From contig VEMY01000001.1 of the NCBI GenBank assembly GCA_009711825.1, positions 143,899 to 207,898 on the forward strand: a DNA stretch of 64,000 nt, in the 5' to 3' direction. This document shows positions 25,106-33,840 of the stretch, piece after piece. The position numbers and the translations under genes are program-made. This DNA comes from Bacillota bacterium. Its GTDB lineage: Bacteria; Bacillota; Proteinivoracia; UBA4975; VEMY01. Below the pieces are notes generated by a model, which was given only the letters and a program-made list of their open reading frames with translations, was not told the origin of the DNA and ran no database searches. The first letter of the stretch is position 1. Each line of letters begins with the position of its first letter.

Positions 25106-26670
25106 TCGTCTTTTTCCTCCACCGGGGGCTGAACGGAGCGGGCCCCCTTTTTTTGGCGATGGATATTCTCTTTGGCGACAAAGGTGGGACGGGCCTGCAG
25201 CCACCAGGTGGGGGCCCGGATAATCATATCCTTCCAATCGCCGATGGTGATGGGCGCCAACGGGGCCAGGTAGGGGACGCCAAAGGATCGCAGGCTCACC
25301 AGGTGGAAAAGTAAAATGCTTAAGCCCAGATTAATGCCGTACAGGCCCATTCCGGCTGCCAAGAGCATAAACACAAAGCGCAGCAGGCGAACCGAAATCG
25401 CCAGATTGAATCCGGGAACCGTAAATGAGGCGATGCCGGTGCCAGCAACGACGATGACCATGATTGGCGACACCAAGCCGGCCTGCACCGCCGCCTGGCC
25501 GATGACCAGGGCGCCGACAATGCTTACCGCCTGGCCCACCGGCTTGGGCAGGCGCACCCCCGCTTCCCGTAGCGCCTCAAAGGCCAGTTCCATCATCAGC
25601 GCCTCGACAATTGCCGGGAAGGGGATGCCCGCCCGGGTGCCAATCAGACGGATTAAGAGCAGGGTTGGGATCAGCTCATGATGGAATGTAGTTATTGCGA
25701 TGTAGAGGGCCGGACCCAAAAGGGCAAGGGCGAATAACACATAGCGCATTGCGCGAATCGCCGTGGCGAAGTGAAAACGTTCATAATAGTCCTCGCTGGA
25801 CTGGAGCATGTCGGTGAGGACTGTGGGCACAATCAGGACAAATGGGGTATTGTCGGTCATAATCGCCACCCGCCCGTCAAGCAGAGCAGCGGCAGCGCCG
25901 TCGGGGCGTTCGGTGTTGGCAATCTGGGGAAAGGGGGTGATCGCGTTATCCTCAATTAATTGCTCCAACTGTCCCGAGTCGACGATGCCGTCGATATCGA
26001 TTTTGTCCAGGCGGGCATGGACCTCGTCCAGCACCTTGGGGTTAGCGACGCTGTCTATATGGAGGACGGCAATCTGGGTTTGGCTCATAGTCCCGATACT
26101 GATAATTGTACTTTTGAGCAGTGGTGTTTTCAGACGCTTGCGCACCAAAGCGATATTTGTCTCCAAATCCTCGATAAACCCGTCCCGGGGACCACGGACC
26201 ACCGATTGGGTCTCCGGTTCATCGACACCACGGGTTTGAGCTGCCCTGGTGTTTATTGCCCAGGCGGTGGCGCTGCCGTGAACTAAAAGCAAAGCTTCTC
26301 CATTCAAAATTGATTTAGTGGCCTGCTCAAAATCCTCTACCGGCGTTAACTTGTGAGCGCTTATTAAATCGGTTATTTCACTTTCAGGTCTTATCCTTTG
26401 TGGGTCGGTTAGCGGGTCAATGACACTTTCGTTAATCATGTCCTTGTCCATCATGCCCTTAAGCAGGTAGAGACGGGCCGGGCGGGGGGCGCTGAGCGGT
26501 ATCAGGAAATCCCGGTTGCCCACATCGGCGCAATCCCGAAAAATATCATCCAAGATAGCGCTACTAGTATGTAAATCATCAGAAATCGCTTGCGGTTCGG
26601 GCGAATTTTCCTGCTCCAGTTCCCGGGCTTTTTTTTCCCATAGTTTTAGAGGTTTGCGGGGTTTAACCAT
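25102..26670 (-). CDS. GerA family spore germination protein (A subunit)
   Basis: 522 residues from the ATG at 26670; GGAGGAG lies 10 bases upstream, and an earlier ATG at 26685 is itself part of that site. The N-terminal soluble half has DVGNRDFLIP, the middle RGPRDGFIEDLETNIALVRKR is the family hallmark, and the C-terminal half has about five membrane segments (PALYIAITTFHHELIPTLLL, FPAIVEALMMELAFEALREAG). It is the A subunit of a nutrient germinant receptor. It is the first gene of the gerAA-gerAC-small gene operon. Confidence 0.94.
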   Translation of the reverse strand: MVKPRKPLKLWEKKARELEQENSPEPQAISDDLHTSSAILDDIFRDCADVGNRDFLIPLSAPRPARLYLLKGMMDKDMINESVIDPLTDPQRIRPESEITDLISAHKLTPVEDFEQATKSILNGEALLLVHGSATAWAINTRAAQTRGVDEPETQSVVRGPRDGFIEDLETNIALVRKRLKTPLLKSTIISIGTMSQTQIAVLHIDSVANPKVLDEVHARLDKIDIDGIVDSGQLEQLIEDNAITPFPQIANTERPDGAAAALLDGRVAIMTDNTPFVLIVPTVLTDMLQSSEDYYERFHFATAIRAMRYVLFALALLGPALYIAITTFHHELIPTLLLIRLIGTRAGIPFPAIVEALMMELAFEALREAGVRLPKPVGQAVSIVGALVIGQAAVQAGLVSPIMVIVVAGTGIASFTVPGFNLAISVRLLRFVFMLLAAGMGLYGINLGLSILLFHLVSLRSFGVPYLAPLAPITIGDWKDMIIRAPTWWLQARPTFVAKENIHRQKKGARSVQPPVEEKDE

Positions 26671-26739
26671 TTTGCACTCCTCCATTCTGCACGTTAAATG
26701 TACTTTTCCGCCCGCAGCAGGAGATTATTCCTGCAGAGA

Positions 26740-26768
26740 TTGTTTGCATAGGCGAAATAATATACAAT
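26740..26768 (+). promoter_or_regulatory. Putative sigma-A promoter for the MATE gene
   Basis: TTGTTT at 26740 and TACAAT at 26763, 17-base spacing, 25 bases before the start codon. Confidence 0.5.
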
Positions 26769-26792
26769 AGAAGTAACTGGGGGGAGAGACAT

Positions 26793-28175
26793 ATGTCCAA
26801 ACAAGCTGCATATGCAAGTGATTTGCGCAGTAGCCCGGTTCTCACAGCTGTGTTAACCCTGGCACTGCCTGTTGTCGCGCAATCATTATTGCAAGTGCTG
26901 ATTGGTACCGTAGATCTAAAAATGGTCGGTGTGCTGGGGGCAGACGCAATTGCCGCGGTGGGCATGGGCCGACAGGTAATTATGATAATAATGATTTTGG
27001 TGCTGGCGATATCCACCGGCGCTGTCGCCCTGGTGGCCCGTGCTGTCGGGAGCGACGACCAACACGGGACTTCCCGGGCAATCGGCAATGCCTTCACATT
27101 GGTGATTTTGTTCGCCGCGGTGATGTCGCCAATCGGGCTGGCAACGGCAGGAATCACCCTTGACCTCCTGGGCGCCACTGACCTAGTCAAGGAATTAGGC
27201 CTTGATTATATGCGTATTTTTTATATCAGTGTGGTATTTTTTCTGGGGCATTTTATGGCCAAGGCAGTCTTTCAGGGTGGCGGTGACACCAGGACTCCTT
27301 TGTTAATCGACATAATTATGAACATCGCCAATGTACTTTTTAACTGGTTGTTCATTTACGGAGTATGGATATTTCCCGAAATGGGTGTGGCTGGAGCCGC
27401 AATGGGGACGGCTATCTCTAGGTTTATCGGCGCCTCTTTGGGCTGGGGCGCCTTGCTCAGCGGGCGTTTTGCAATCAAGGTCAGTCTCCCGCATCTACTC
27501 AGTTTTGACACAAAGGGGATGGGCGAGATCCTGCGAATCGGCATCCCCTCGGCGTTTCAGGGCGCTGCCCGGAATATCAGCAATGTTCTGCTGGTTGCAA
27601 TTCTGGCCCGCACCGCGGTAGATATGGCCGCAGTTTCGGCGTTCACTGTCGGCATGAACCTAAACCAATATGCCCTGATGCCCGGCCTGGCAGTTGGTAC
27701 TGCCGCCGCAGCCCTGTCAGGTATAAATCTTGGCGCCAATGACCCGAAGCGGGCTGAAGCCAGTGGCTGGAGCGCCGCCGGGGTAGGTGCCGGGATTATG
27801 AGTTTTTTTGGTCTCATCATCTTTATTTTCGCGCCCTGGTTGTTGGCGTTCTTCAACGATGACCCGGATATGATTCGGGTTGGTGTGGTATTTGTGCGGA
27901 TAATCGCCTTGTCGGAGCCTTTTCATGCCCTGGGAATTGTGCTTTCCCGGACTATGCAGGGCGCCGGCTATACGTACCGTCCGTTTCAGGTTACAGTTTT
28001 TAGTTGGCTGTTTGTGCGGACGCCGCTGGCCTGGCTGCTGGCAACTCAAACAGGACTGGAAGCTACCGGAGTTTGGATAGCGATTTCTGTAACCACCGTG
28101 CTTTTTGGCCTGCTGACGCTCGTTGTTTTCCGCCGGGGCGCCTGGAAGACAGCCCGGGTATCCCAGGCGGCTTAA
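26793..28175 (+). CDS. MATE family efflux transporter
   Basis: 460 residues with twelve hydrophobic segments and GGGGGGAG upstream. The MATE pattern is visible in both halves: LALPVVAQSLLQVLIGTVDLKMVG near residue 20, AVFQGGGDTRTPLLIDI near residue 155, GIPSAFQGAARNISNVLL near residue 245 and RTMQGAGYTYRPFQ near residue 385. These pumps expel drugs or metabolites using Na+ or H+ gradients. No neighbouring regulator indicates a substrate. Confidence 0.93.
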   Translation: MSKQAAYASDLRSSPVLTAVLTLALPVVAQSLLQVLIGTVDLKMVGVLGADAIAAVGMGRQVIMIIMILVLAISTGAVALVARAVGSDDQHGTSRAIGNAFTLVILFAAVMSPIGLATAGITLDLLGATDLVKELGLDYMRIFYISVVFFLGHFMAKAVFQGGGDTRTPLLIDIIMNIANVLFNWLFIYGVWIFPEMGVAGAAMGTAISRFIGASLGWGALLSGRFAIKVSLPHLLSFDTKGMGEILRIGIPSAFQGAARNISNVLLVAILARTAVDMAAVSAFTVGMNLNQYALMPGLAVGTAAAALSGINLGANDPKRAEASGWSAAGVGAGIMSFFGLIIFIFAPWLLAFFNDDPDMIRVGVVFVRIIALSEPFHALGIVLSRTMQGAGYTYRPFQVTVFSWLFVRTPLAWLLATQTGLEATGVWIAISVTTVLFGLLTLVVFRRGAWKTARVSQAA

Positions 28176-28272
28176 AGCTTCTGCTGGTTGCGTTTTGCTA
28201 GTAACTTTGACCTTTGCACAGAGTGTCGCTGCTGGTGTAAGATGAGTATTAATAACGCCAGGAGGTGCAATT

Positions 28273-28911
28273 GTGGAGCAGGAGTTTGTCGCCGCTGCTC
28301 GTTTTGTCAAGGAATACCTTGAGAAAACAGAGCGCCCGGAGATGGGCAAGCGCAGCACCGCCGGTTTTCGCTGGCGGCATATGTTGCGGGTGTTAAACAA
28401 TGCCCGGATAATCGGCAAAGCCGAAGGGGCCGATATGGACGTATTAGAAATGGCAGTGTTGTTGCATGATGTAGCTAAACTGGACCCGCGCTCGGAAACA
28501 ACGCATCATGCAGTGTTGGGGAGTGAGGTTGCAGAAAGATACCTGCGTCAGGCAGGCCTGCCCTCTGATTACAGTCATAAAGTAGTGGAAGCTGTACGTT
28601 ATCATGCATATGATACTTATAAAGATGACCTGAGTTTGGAGACTTTGGTCTTGAAGGATTCAGACCGGTTGGACGAAGTGGGCGCCCTGGGGGTAATCTG
28701 GGTAGGAATCCACGCCGGACGGATTGGCATGGATTATCGGGGCTGCTTTGGCCGCGCCGCCAGGGATCTTCATAGCTTGCAGGAACTGCACCTGTATACC
28801 GAAACGGGTCGGGAAATGTTCACCAAACGCTTAAAGATAATGAACGAGTTCTGGTTACAGGTCGAGGAAGAGCTGACAGGAGAAAGCTTGGAACCCTACT
28901 CAGATTTTTAA
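28273..28911 (+). CDS. HD-domain protein (putative phosphohydrolase)
   Basis: 212 residues from a GTG at 28273 with AGGAGGTG upstream. Metal-binding His/Asp residues: WRHMLRVLNNARIIG near residue 35 (first His), the HD pair in VLLHDVAKLD near residue 65, HHAVLGSEVA near 80 and RYHAYDTYKDD near 113, then DSDRLDEVGALG near 133. This order matches YedJ-like HD hydrolases that act on nucleotides or phosphate esters. The substrate is not known. Confidence 0.88.
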   Translation: MEQEFVAAARFVKEYLEKTERPEMGKRSTAGFRWRHMLRVLNNARIIGKAEGADMDVLEMAVLLHDVAKLDPRSETTHHAVLGSEVAERYLRQAGLPSDYSHKVVEAVRYHAYDTYKDDLSLETLVLKDSDRLDEVGALGVIWVGIHAGRIGMDYRGCFGRAARDLHSLQELHLYTETGREMFTKRLKIMNEFWLQVEEELTGESLEPYSDF

Positions 28912-28956
28912 GCATTTTTTGCATGGTTCAATGCAATTGTGTGCAAACTGTACATG

Positions 28957-29040
28957 CGGCAAGCAGAAGCCAATTATTTGGCAGGCTGAACAATTGGGCC
29001 TGAGACATGGCTCCAGCTGGGAGGAAAGCTCTGTTTGCCG
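28957..29040 (+). repeat. Direct repeat, upstream copy
   Basis: About 84 bases that resemble 29096-29177, with shared blocks AGAAGCCA, GGCAGGCTGAA, GGGCCTG and a near-exact CATGGCTCCAGCTGGGAGG stretch. This copy is not in an open frame. Confidence 0.8.
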
Positions 29041-29060
29041 CCACAGTTTTAAAAAGGTGA

Positions 29061-29243
29061 ATGAAATCAAATATTTACGGTTATCCTAAATATGACGGCA
29101 AACAGAAGCCAGTAAAACGGCAGGCTGAAAAGGGCCTGGAAGCATGGCTCCAGCTGGGAGGAAAGTTCTGTTTGTCGTCTTTGCTGTTGTCGGGTATAGC
29201 CGTTTCTGTTATAGTGGTGTATACACTGTTACAGAAATGGTGA
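29061..29243 (+). CDS. Small membrane protein, 60 aa, unknown
   Basis: Starts at the ATG at 29061 with AAAAGGTG just before it. Residues 1-35 are polar and basic, then one hydrophobic segment (FCLSSLLLSGIAVSVIVVYTLL) ends the protein. I know no family. Its middle (residues 12-38) is encoded by the downstream copy of a direct repeat whose upstream copy lies before the gene. It ends 7 bases before the DUF2062 gene and is probably co-transcribed with it. Confidence 0.6.
   Translation: MKSNIYGYPKYDGKQKPVKRQAEKGLEAWLQLGGKFCLSSLLLSGIAVSVIVVYTLLQKW
29096..29177 (+). repeat. Direct repeat, downstream copy (inside the 60-aa gene)
   Basis: Partner of 28957-29040. The offset between the copies is about 138 bases, so it records a local segmental duplication. 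Confidence 0.8.
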
Positions 29244-29250
29244 TAGCTTG

Positions 29251-29751
29251 ATGGGAAAAATCCGTGAAGGCATAGTCAAGGCCTGGAGAAAACTTAATAA
29301 TTTGAGGGAGACGCCTCATGCCATAGCTTTAGGGGCAGGTATTGGCCTTGCCTGGAATTTTATTCCTTCCCTCGGAGTGGGACCGATTCTTTCAATTGTC
29401 AGCGCCAAAGCCTTAAGAGCCAGCGGGATTGCCGCGGTTACCGTCAACCTCGCTACCGGCTTTTTTATTCCGCTTTTATACAGTCTTAACTTTATTGTTG
29501 GCAGGACCCTCATTGGTCAGAGTTCACCGGAAGTGGGCCGACAGCTGCAAGATTCATTGCATGAATCTCTGGGTACAATCGAGCAGGTTGTGGAGGCGCC
29601 AACACGCTTTTTTAGCCTCAGCCGGATTACCGATGCGGGGCTGGATTTTATTTTTGGTTCGATTGTCAATGCTGCAATGGCAGTTTGCGGTGTTTATGCA
29701 ATGCTTTGGTTCGTTATGTTTGTAAAGTCAAAAATGGTTTGGTCACAGTGA
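29251..29751 (+). CDS. DUF2062 domain membrane protein
   Basis: 166 residues from the ATG at 29251 (a TTG directly before it is an alternative). The DUF2062 pattern is clear: SPHAIALGAGIGL-like ETPHAIALGAGIGLAWNFIP near residue 22, GVGPILSIVSAKALRAS, then NLATGFFIPLLYSLNFIVGRTLIG. Three to four hydrophobic segments. The family occurs widely in bacterial membranes with no established biochemical role. A strong terminator follows. Confidence 0.88.
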   Translation: MGKIREGIVKAWRKLNNLRETPHAIALGAGIGLAWNFIPSLGVGPILSIVSAKALRASGIAAVTVNLATGFFIPLLYSLNFIVGRTLIGQSSPEVGRQLQDSLHESLGTIEQVVEAPTRFFSLSRITDAGLDFIFGSIVNAAMAVCGVYAMLWFVMFVKSKMVWSQ

Positions 29752-29767
29752 CCGGACCATTTTTTTA
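29731..29767 (+). terminator. Terminator after DUF2062 gene
   Basis: AAAATGGT..GGTCAC / GTGACC..ACCATTTT inverted repeat ending in seven T; it overlaps the last codons of the gene. Confidence 0.85.
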
Positions 29768-29839
29768 TTTCTTTTCTGTTACATACAGACTTTTTTTGTT
29801 CTTGTCCGTCTAAATAGTGGGTGAGGCAAGAAAGGGGGG

Positions 29840-30415
29840 ATGTCGGTGGACGCAGATTTGGTAACTCGAGCCCTCTCGGGAGAAAAAGCAGCTTTTGCTG
29901 AAATAGTAGGGCAATATCAGAATAAAGTTTTTAGCGTTGCCAAAGGGGTTCTCGGGTCCCGGGAAGATGCACTGGATGTGGCTCAGGAAACATTTTTGCG
30001 GGCATATCGCAAATTGCCGACCTTGCGGGGAGAAAATCTCTCAGCCTGGTTGTGCAGGATTGCCACCAACATTGCCCTGGATTTGCTGCGAAAACAAAAG
30101 AATCAGGTTCTTTGGGAAGAGTTTGATTTTCAGCCGGCGCCGGCCACCGAGAATCCAGATGCGGTCTTGTTAGCTTCAGAACAGAGTACAGCTCTTTCCC
30201 GTGCGGTGGAAAGTTTGCCCCCCGCTTACCGCAGTATGATAGTGCTTCGGCATGTAGCAGAGTTGTCATACCAGGAGATTGCCGACCAACTGGAGTTGCC
30301 GCTGTCGCAAGTGAAAAACAGGTTGTTACGGGCAAGACGTAGTTGCGGGAACAATTGGCCGAAAACTACCGGGAGGTGTAGCAATGGAATGCAGGGATTA
30401 TCAAGTTCTGATTGA
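29840..30415 (+). CDS. ECF-type RNA polymerase sigma factor, C-terminus altered by a frameshift
   Basis: 191 residues as read. Region 2 is FAEIVGQYQNKVFSVAKGVLGSREDALDVAQETFLRAYRKL; region 4 is LPPAYRSMIVLRHVAELSYQEIADQLELPLSQVKNRLLRARR, as in SigW-like factors. The ATG at 29840 abuts its G-rich site, so the GTG at 29846 may be the true start. After RARR the frame reads on 32 bases into the anti-sigma gene. In the +1 frame from 30343 the sequence reads LREQLAENYREV and stops at TAG 30379-30381, three bases before the anti-sigma ATG. That is the normal ending for this family, so one base is probably missing at about 30342. Confidence 0.88.
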   Translation: MSVDADLVTRALSGEKAAFAEIVGQYQNKVFSVAKGVLGSREDALDVAQETFLRAYRKLPTLRGENLSAWLCRIATNIALDLLRKQKNQVLWEEFDFQPAPATENPDAVLLASEQSTALSRAVESLPPAYRSMIVLRHVAELSYQEIADQLELPLSQVKNRLLRARRSCGNNWPKTTGRCSNGMQGLSSSD

Positions 30416-30920
30416 GTTAGAACTGGATCAGGAGTTAACTGCAGCGGAAGCAGGGAAGCTGGCTGCCCATTTGGAGACATGCGCCGATTGCCGCGCCTTT
30501 AGCAAGCAACAGCGGTTGTTGTTTAGCCAACTGGATGTCGCGCTTATCTCCACATCTGGCCCCGATTTAGTCAGGGCAGTGATGAGTGGAGTCGAACAAC
30601 GAAATCGCCGCTTGGCTGCTTTTTGGGGAACCGCCTCGGTCGCTGCGGCATTTGTGGCTGGAATCCTGGGAGGACTTGCGCTGGTCTGGTTTGGCCGCTG
30701 GTTGTTGGAATTTGACTTCAGCCTTGGCGGTGATGGCTGGCTGCAGAGCCTGCTTTATACAACCACTAGTGTCATGGGAAGCCTGCTGCGAACTATTGTT
30801 GCACTTACACGGGCCGCTCCTCCGGCTTTATGGTGGACGGCCGCGGCAATGCTGTTATTCTGTCAAATTATCTTAGTATATATTTTCAGAATGCCCCAGA
30901 TGAAAGTGAGGAAATCTTGA
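30384..30920 (+). CDS. Anti-sigma factor with zinc-finger (zf-HC2) domain
   Basis: 178 residues. The N-terminal zinc-binding motif is HLETCADC near residue 30 (HX3CX2C). The cytoplasmic part is followed by three hydrophobic segments (about 70-95, 125-140 and 150-172), so the protein is a membrane-anchored anti-sigma factor. It should bind the adjacent ECF sigma factor and release it on an envelope signal. GGGAGGTG precedes the start, and its stop overlaps the next ATG (ATGA). Confidence 0.88.
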   Translation: MECRDYQVLIELELDQELTAAEAGKLAAHLETCADCRAFSKQQRLLFSQLDVALISTSGPDLVRAVMSGVEQRNRRLAAFWGTASVAAAFVAGILGGLALVWFGRWLLEFDFSLGGDGWLQSLLYTTTSVMGSLLRTIVALTRAAPPALWWTAAAMLLFCQIILVYIFRMPQMKVRKS

Positions 30921-31734
30921 TGAAAAAAATATTGCTGCTCTGTTTGCTGAGCTTAGTGCTCTTGGCCCAGGTGGCTTTGCTTCGGGAGATATTGTCCGCA
31001 CTTCCGGTGATATAACAATCGCGGAAGATGAACGGGTGATGGGCAACGTCGTCACCGTTAACGGTGATATCCACGTGTACGGAGAAGTTAACGGCGATGT
31101 GGTTTCAGTCCTCGGCAGAGTAACCGTGTATGAGACCGGCTCGGTTCTTGGGAATGCCGTAGCTGTTGCCGGCGGTCTCGATGTGCAACCCGGCGGCCAG
31201 GTCGTTGGCGACCAGGTTTCGGTCGCCGCCGGTGGATTTAGTCTTTCCTGGAATATTTTCGAGCGTATATTCCAGCCCAGGTTTAATCTCGGTTGGCAGG
31301 TATTCTTGCTGGTTGTCAATCTTACCTTTGCAATACTTGCCTATGCAATTGTGCCCCAGCGCGTGCAAAAGGTGAAAGTGCATCTACAGCAGCGACCGGC
31401 GGCTAATGCCCTCTGGGGCTTGCTTATTATCCCGGTAGCAATGGTGCTGTCTCTGCTGTTGCTGATTACAATTATTGGCGGACCGGCGATTGTGCTCATG
31501 ACCTGGTTTGCCTGGTTGCTGGGATACACTGCTCTCGCCCTTTTAATTGGTGAGGCAATCCTTGCCCGCAGGGAAATTGAACCCTTTGCCGTTGTTACTC
31601 TGGGTGTCCTGGTTTTAAGAGGCATCACTGCCCTGCCGGTTATCGGCTGGCTGGCGTACATCGGGATTGCCTTGGTAACGGTTGGTGCGGGTGTGACGAG
31701 TAAATTTGGCGCCAATGGAGGTGTAGCAGAATGA
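30920..31734 (+). pseudogene. Polymer-forming (bactofilin-like) membrane protein, interrupted by a 1-base frameshift
   Basis: The ATG at 30920 overlaps the anti-sigma stop and begins a signal peptide (MKKILLLCLLSLVLLAQVA) that meets TAA at 31013. Removing the shift at the T run 30976-30978 (one T short) joins it to the open frame carrying SGDIVRTSGDITIAEDE and then MGNVVTVNGDIHVYGEVNGDVVSVLG, a run of beta-helix turns like bactofilin or polymer-forming cytoskeletal proteins. Three to four membrane segments follow (FLLVVNLTFAILAYAIV, LLIIPVAMVLSLLLLITII). An internal ATG at 31054 would give an uncleaved fragment. The intact protein would be an exported beta-helix plus membrane domain tied to the sigma/anti-sigma pair. 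Confidence 0.75.
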
Positions 31735-32519
31735 ATTTTCTCCGTGGATGGGGAGGCGTAGTTATAATCACCTTAATGGTGACGGCTTTATTGGCCGGTT
31801 GTGTAAGCGCGGTTTTCTTTGGTGTAACTTCATTTTTCCAGAGATTTGAGTTTAACATCGATAATGCCCAGCGCCAGGGAACGTGGGAGCAGACGTTTGC
31901 TGTTGTTCCCGAGGTGGCCGTTGAAACAGCCAATGGCGGAATATCCGTGCAGACCTGGGAGCTGGAGCAGGTCGAGGTAGTTGCCACTTATCGCTACAAA
32001 GATGAGGAATTTAAGTTTGAACCGATTATCGAAGAAACGGAGGCCGGTTTGCGACTCTCCTATACCCGGAACGGCGATCCCAGGGCAGTGAGTTTTGCGC
32101 TCAAGGTGCCTGAGGACACTCGTCTGGACCTCTCCAGCGGCAATGGTTCCATTGATATTTCCGGACCGGGGAGTGCCCCGCTTGATCTCTATACTGGTAA
32201 TGGCAGCATCCAGCTGGCTGATTGGGAGGGGGATGTTGTGGAAAGGACTGGCAACGGCAGCATCGAGCTCAACCTGGACTTGCTGAGCGTCGGTGACTAT
32301 GACTTGAACAGCGGCAACGGCAAAATTGTGCTCTCGGTGCACCCCGACTCCCAGCTTACTGTTGAGGCCAGTACAGGTAATGGCCGCTTTGACCAGCAAT
32401 TGCCTGGTCTCTGGGAGATTCGCGCCCAGGGCAAGCGCTTCGAGGGGACTTATAACGGCGGCGGGGCGCAATTGAAACTGCAAAGTGGCAATGGCAACAT
32501 TATTATCCAGGAACGTTAA
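31731..32519 (+). CDS. DUF4097-type beta-strand-repeat lipoprotein
   Basis: 262 residues; the start overlaps the previous stop (ATGA). N-terminal membrane or lipoprotein signal with TALLAGC. The body is a regular repeat with SGNGSI, TGNGSI, TGNGSIEL, SGNGKI, TGNGRF and SGNGNI every ~20 residues, the mark of DUF4097 adhesin-like beta-solenoids. These proteins often accompany ECF sigma/anti-sigma operons and probably act at the cell envelope. Last gene of the operon, followed by a terminator. Confidence 0.88.
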   Translation: MNFLRGWGGVVIITLMVTALLAGCVSAVFFGVTSFFQRFEFNIDNAQRQGTWEQTFAVVPEVAVETANGGISVQTWELEQVEVVATYRYKDEEFKFEPIIEETEAGLRLSYTRNGDPRAVSFALKVPEDTRLDLSSGNGSIDISGPGSAPLDLYTGNGSIQLADWEGDVVERTGNGSIELNLDLLSVGDYDLNSGNGKIVLSVHPDSQLTVEASTGNGRFDQQLPGLWEIRAQGKRFEGTYNGGGAQLKLQSGNGNIIIQER

Positions 32520-32543
32520 AACCCGGCTGCGGCCGGGTTTTTT
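32518..32543 (+). terminator. Terminator of the ECF sigma operon
   Basis: AAAACCCGGC TGCG GCCGGGTTTTTT, eight-plus bp stem with T tract. Confidence 0.85.
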
Positions 32544-32592
32544 CCATGGCGGTGGATATGATAAAATAAAGAAAAATTGAGGGAGGCAGATT

Positions 32593-33798
32593 ATGACAGT
32601 AACTAAGCTGGCCCCAGGAATCTGGTCTGTTGGCGTTGTTGATTGGGATATTCGCTATTTTCACGGCCCCACCTATTCTACCCATCGGGGGACCTCCTAT
32701 AATGCCTTTCTGATTGTTGATGAGAAGGTGGCCTTAATCGATACTGTTTATGGGCCGTTTCGCGCCGAGTTGTTGGACAATATCCAGGAGATTATTGACC
32801 CGGCAAAAATTGACGTGCTGGTGGTAAACCACTTAGAGCCAGACCACACCGGCGCGGTGCCGACGGTCATGGAGAAGTGTCCCAATGCCAAGGTGATATG
32901 TAGCGGTAAGGGTAAGGAGGGCTTAATCGCCCATTACAAAGAAGATTGGGATTATCAGGTGGTTAAGACCGGTGATACAATTGGTCTCGGTAAGTACACG
33001 TTACAATTTGTGGAAGCGCCGATGCTGCATTGGCCCGACAGCATGTTTACATACATTCCCGAGCTGGCGCTGTTAATGCCCAACGATGCCTTCGGACAGC
33101 ATTTTGCTTCCAACAAGCTCTTTGATGATGAAAACGATATTGAACTGGTGATGGCGGAAGCCGCCAAATATTACGCTAACATTCTCAGCCCGTTTAGTAG
33201 GCTGGTCGTTAAGAAACTAGAAGAGCTACAAAAGTTGGGCCTGGAAATCAAGATGATTGCGCCGAGCCACGGCATCATTTGGCGCAGCGAACCGGAGCGG
33301 ATTGTAGAGGCGTATCGGCGCTGGGCTTCAGGTGAGACCGAGGAGCGGGTAGTTGTCGCTTACGATACCATGTGGGGCAGCACCGAGAAGCTGGCCCGGG
33401 CAATAGTTGAAGGACTGACCGCCGAAGGGGTAGCCACACGGATGTTTAAGATCTCCGTCAGCGATCGCAATGATATCATGGCAGAACTCCTCAACGCCAG
33501 GGGAGTAATAATCGGCTCGTCCACCATCAACAATGATTTGATACCGGTGGTCGCTCCAGTTTTAGAGGAGATTCGCGGCTTGAAGCCGATTAATAAGCTT
33601 GGGGCCGCCTTTGGCGCCTATGGTTGGCGCGGCGGTGCCGTAAAGTCAATCGAGAAATTTCTCTCCGAGGGCGGGGTTAAGCTGGCCAGTGATGCGTTCA
33701 CTATTCAATGGGTGCCGGAGGATGAGGAGCTGGAGGCCTGTCGCACCTGGGCGGCAGATTTTGCCCGGAAAATAAAGGAACAGCCAATCGATAGCTAA
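32593..33798 (+). CDS. A-type flavoprotein / flavodiiron protein
   Basis: 401 residues with GGGAGG upstream. The N-terminal beta-lactamase-like domain holds the diiron ligands: HLEPDHTG near residue 82, LHWPDS near 148, PNDAFGQH near 165 and PSHGIIWR near 227. The C-terminal flavodoxin domain starts VVAYDTMWGSTEKLARAI near residue 253, the FMN phosphate loop. Enzymes of this family reduce O2 to water or NO to N2O and protect anaerobes from oxygen. It is transcribed alone. Confidence 0.95.
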   Translation: MTVTKLAPGIWSVGVVDWDIRYFHGPTYSTHRGTSYNAFLIVDEKVALIDTVYGPFRAELLDNIQEIIDPAKIDVLVVNHLEPDHTGAVPTVMEKCPNAKVICSGKGKEGLIAHYKEDWDYQVVKTGDTIGLGKYTLQFVEAPMLHWPDSMFTYIPELALLMPNDAFGQHFASNKLFDDENDIELVMAEAAKYYANILSPFSRLVVKKLEELQKLGLEIKMIAPSHGIIWRSEPERIVEAYRRWASGETEERVVVAYDTMWGSTEKLARAIVEGLTAEGVATRMFKISVSDRNDIMAELLNARGVIIGSSTINNDLIPVVAPVLEEIRGLKPINKLGAAFGAYGWRGGAVKSIEKFLSEGGVKLASDAFTIQWVPEDEELEACRTWAADFARKIKEQPIDS

Positions 33799-33810
33799 AT
33801 TATAAAAGCT

Positions 33811-33840
33811 TAGGCTCCCAACTGGGAGCCTAAATTTTTT
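33811..33840. terminator. Terminator between flavodiiron gene and arginine deiminase gene
   Basis: TAGGCTCCCA AC TGGGAGCCTA with a T run on the plus strand; it overlaps the last codons of arcA on the minus strand and may serve both directions. Confidence 0.8.
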
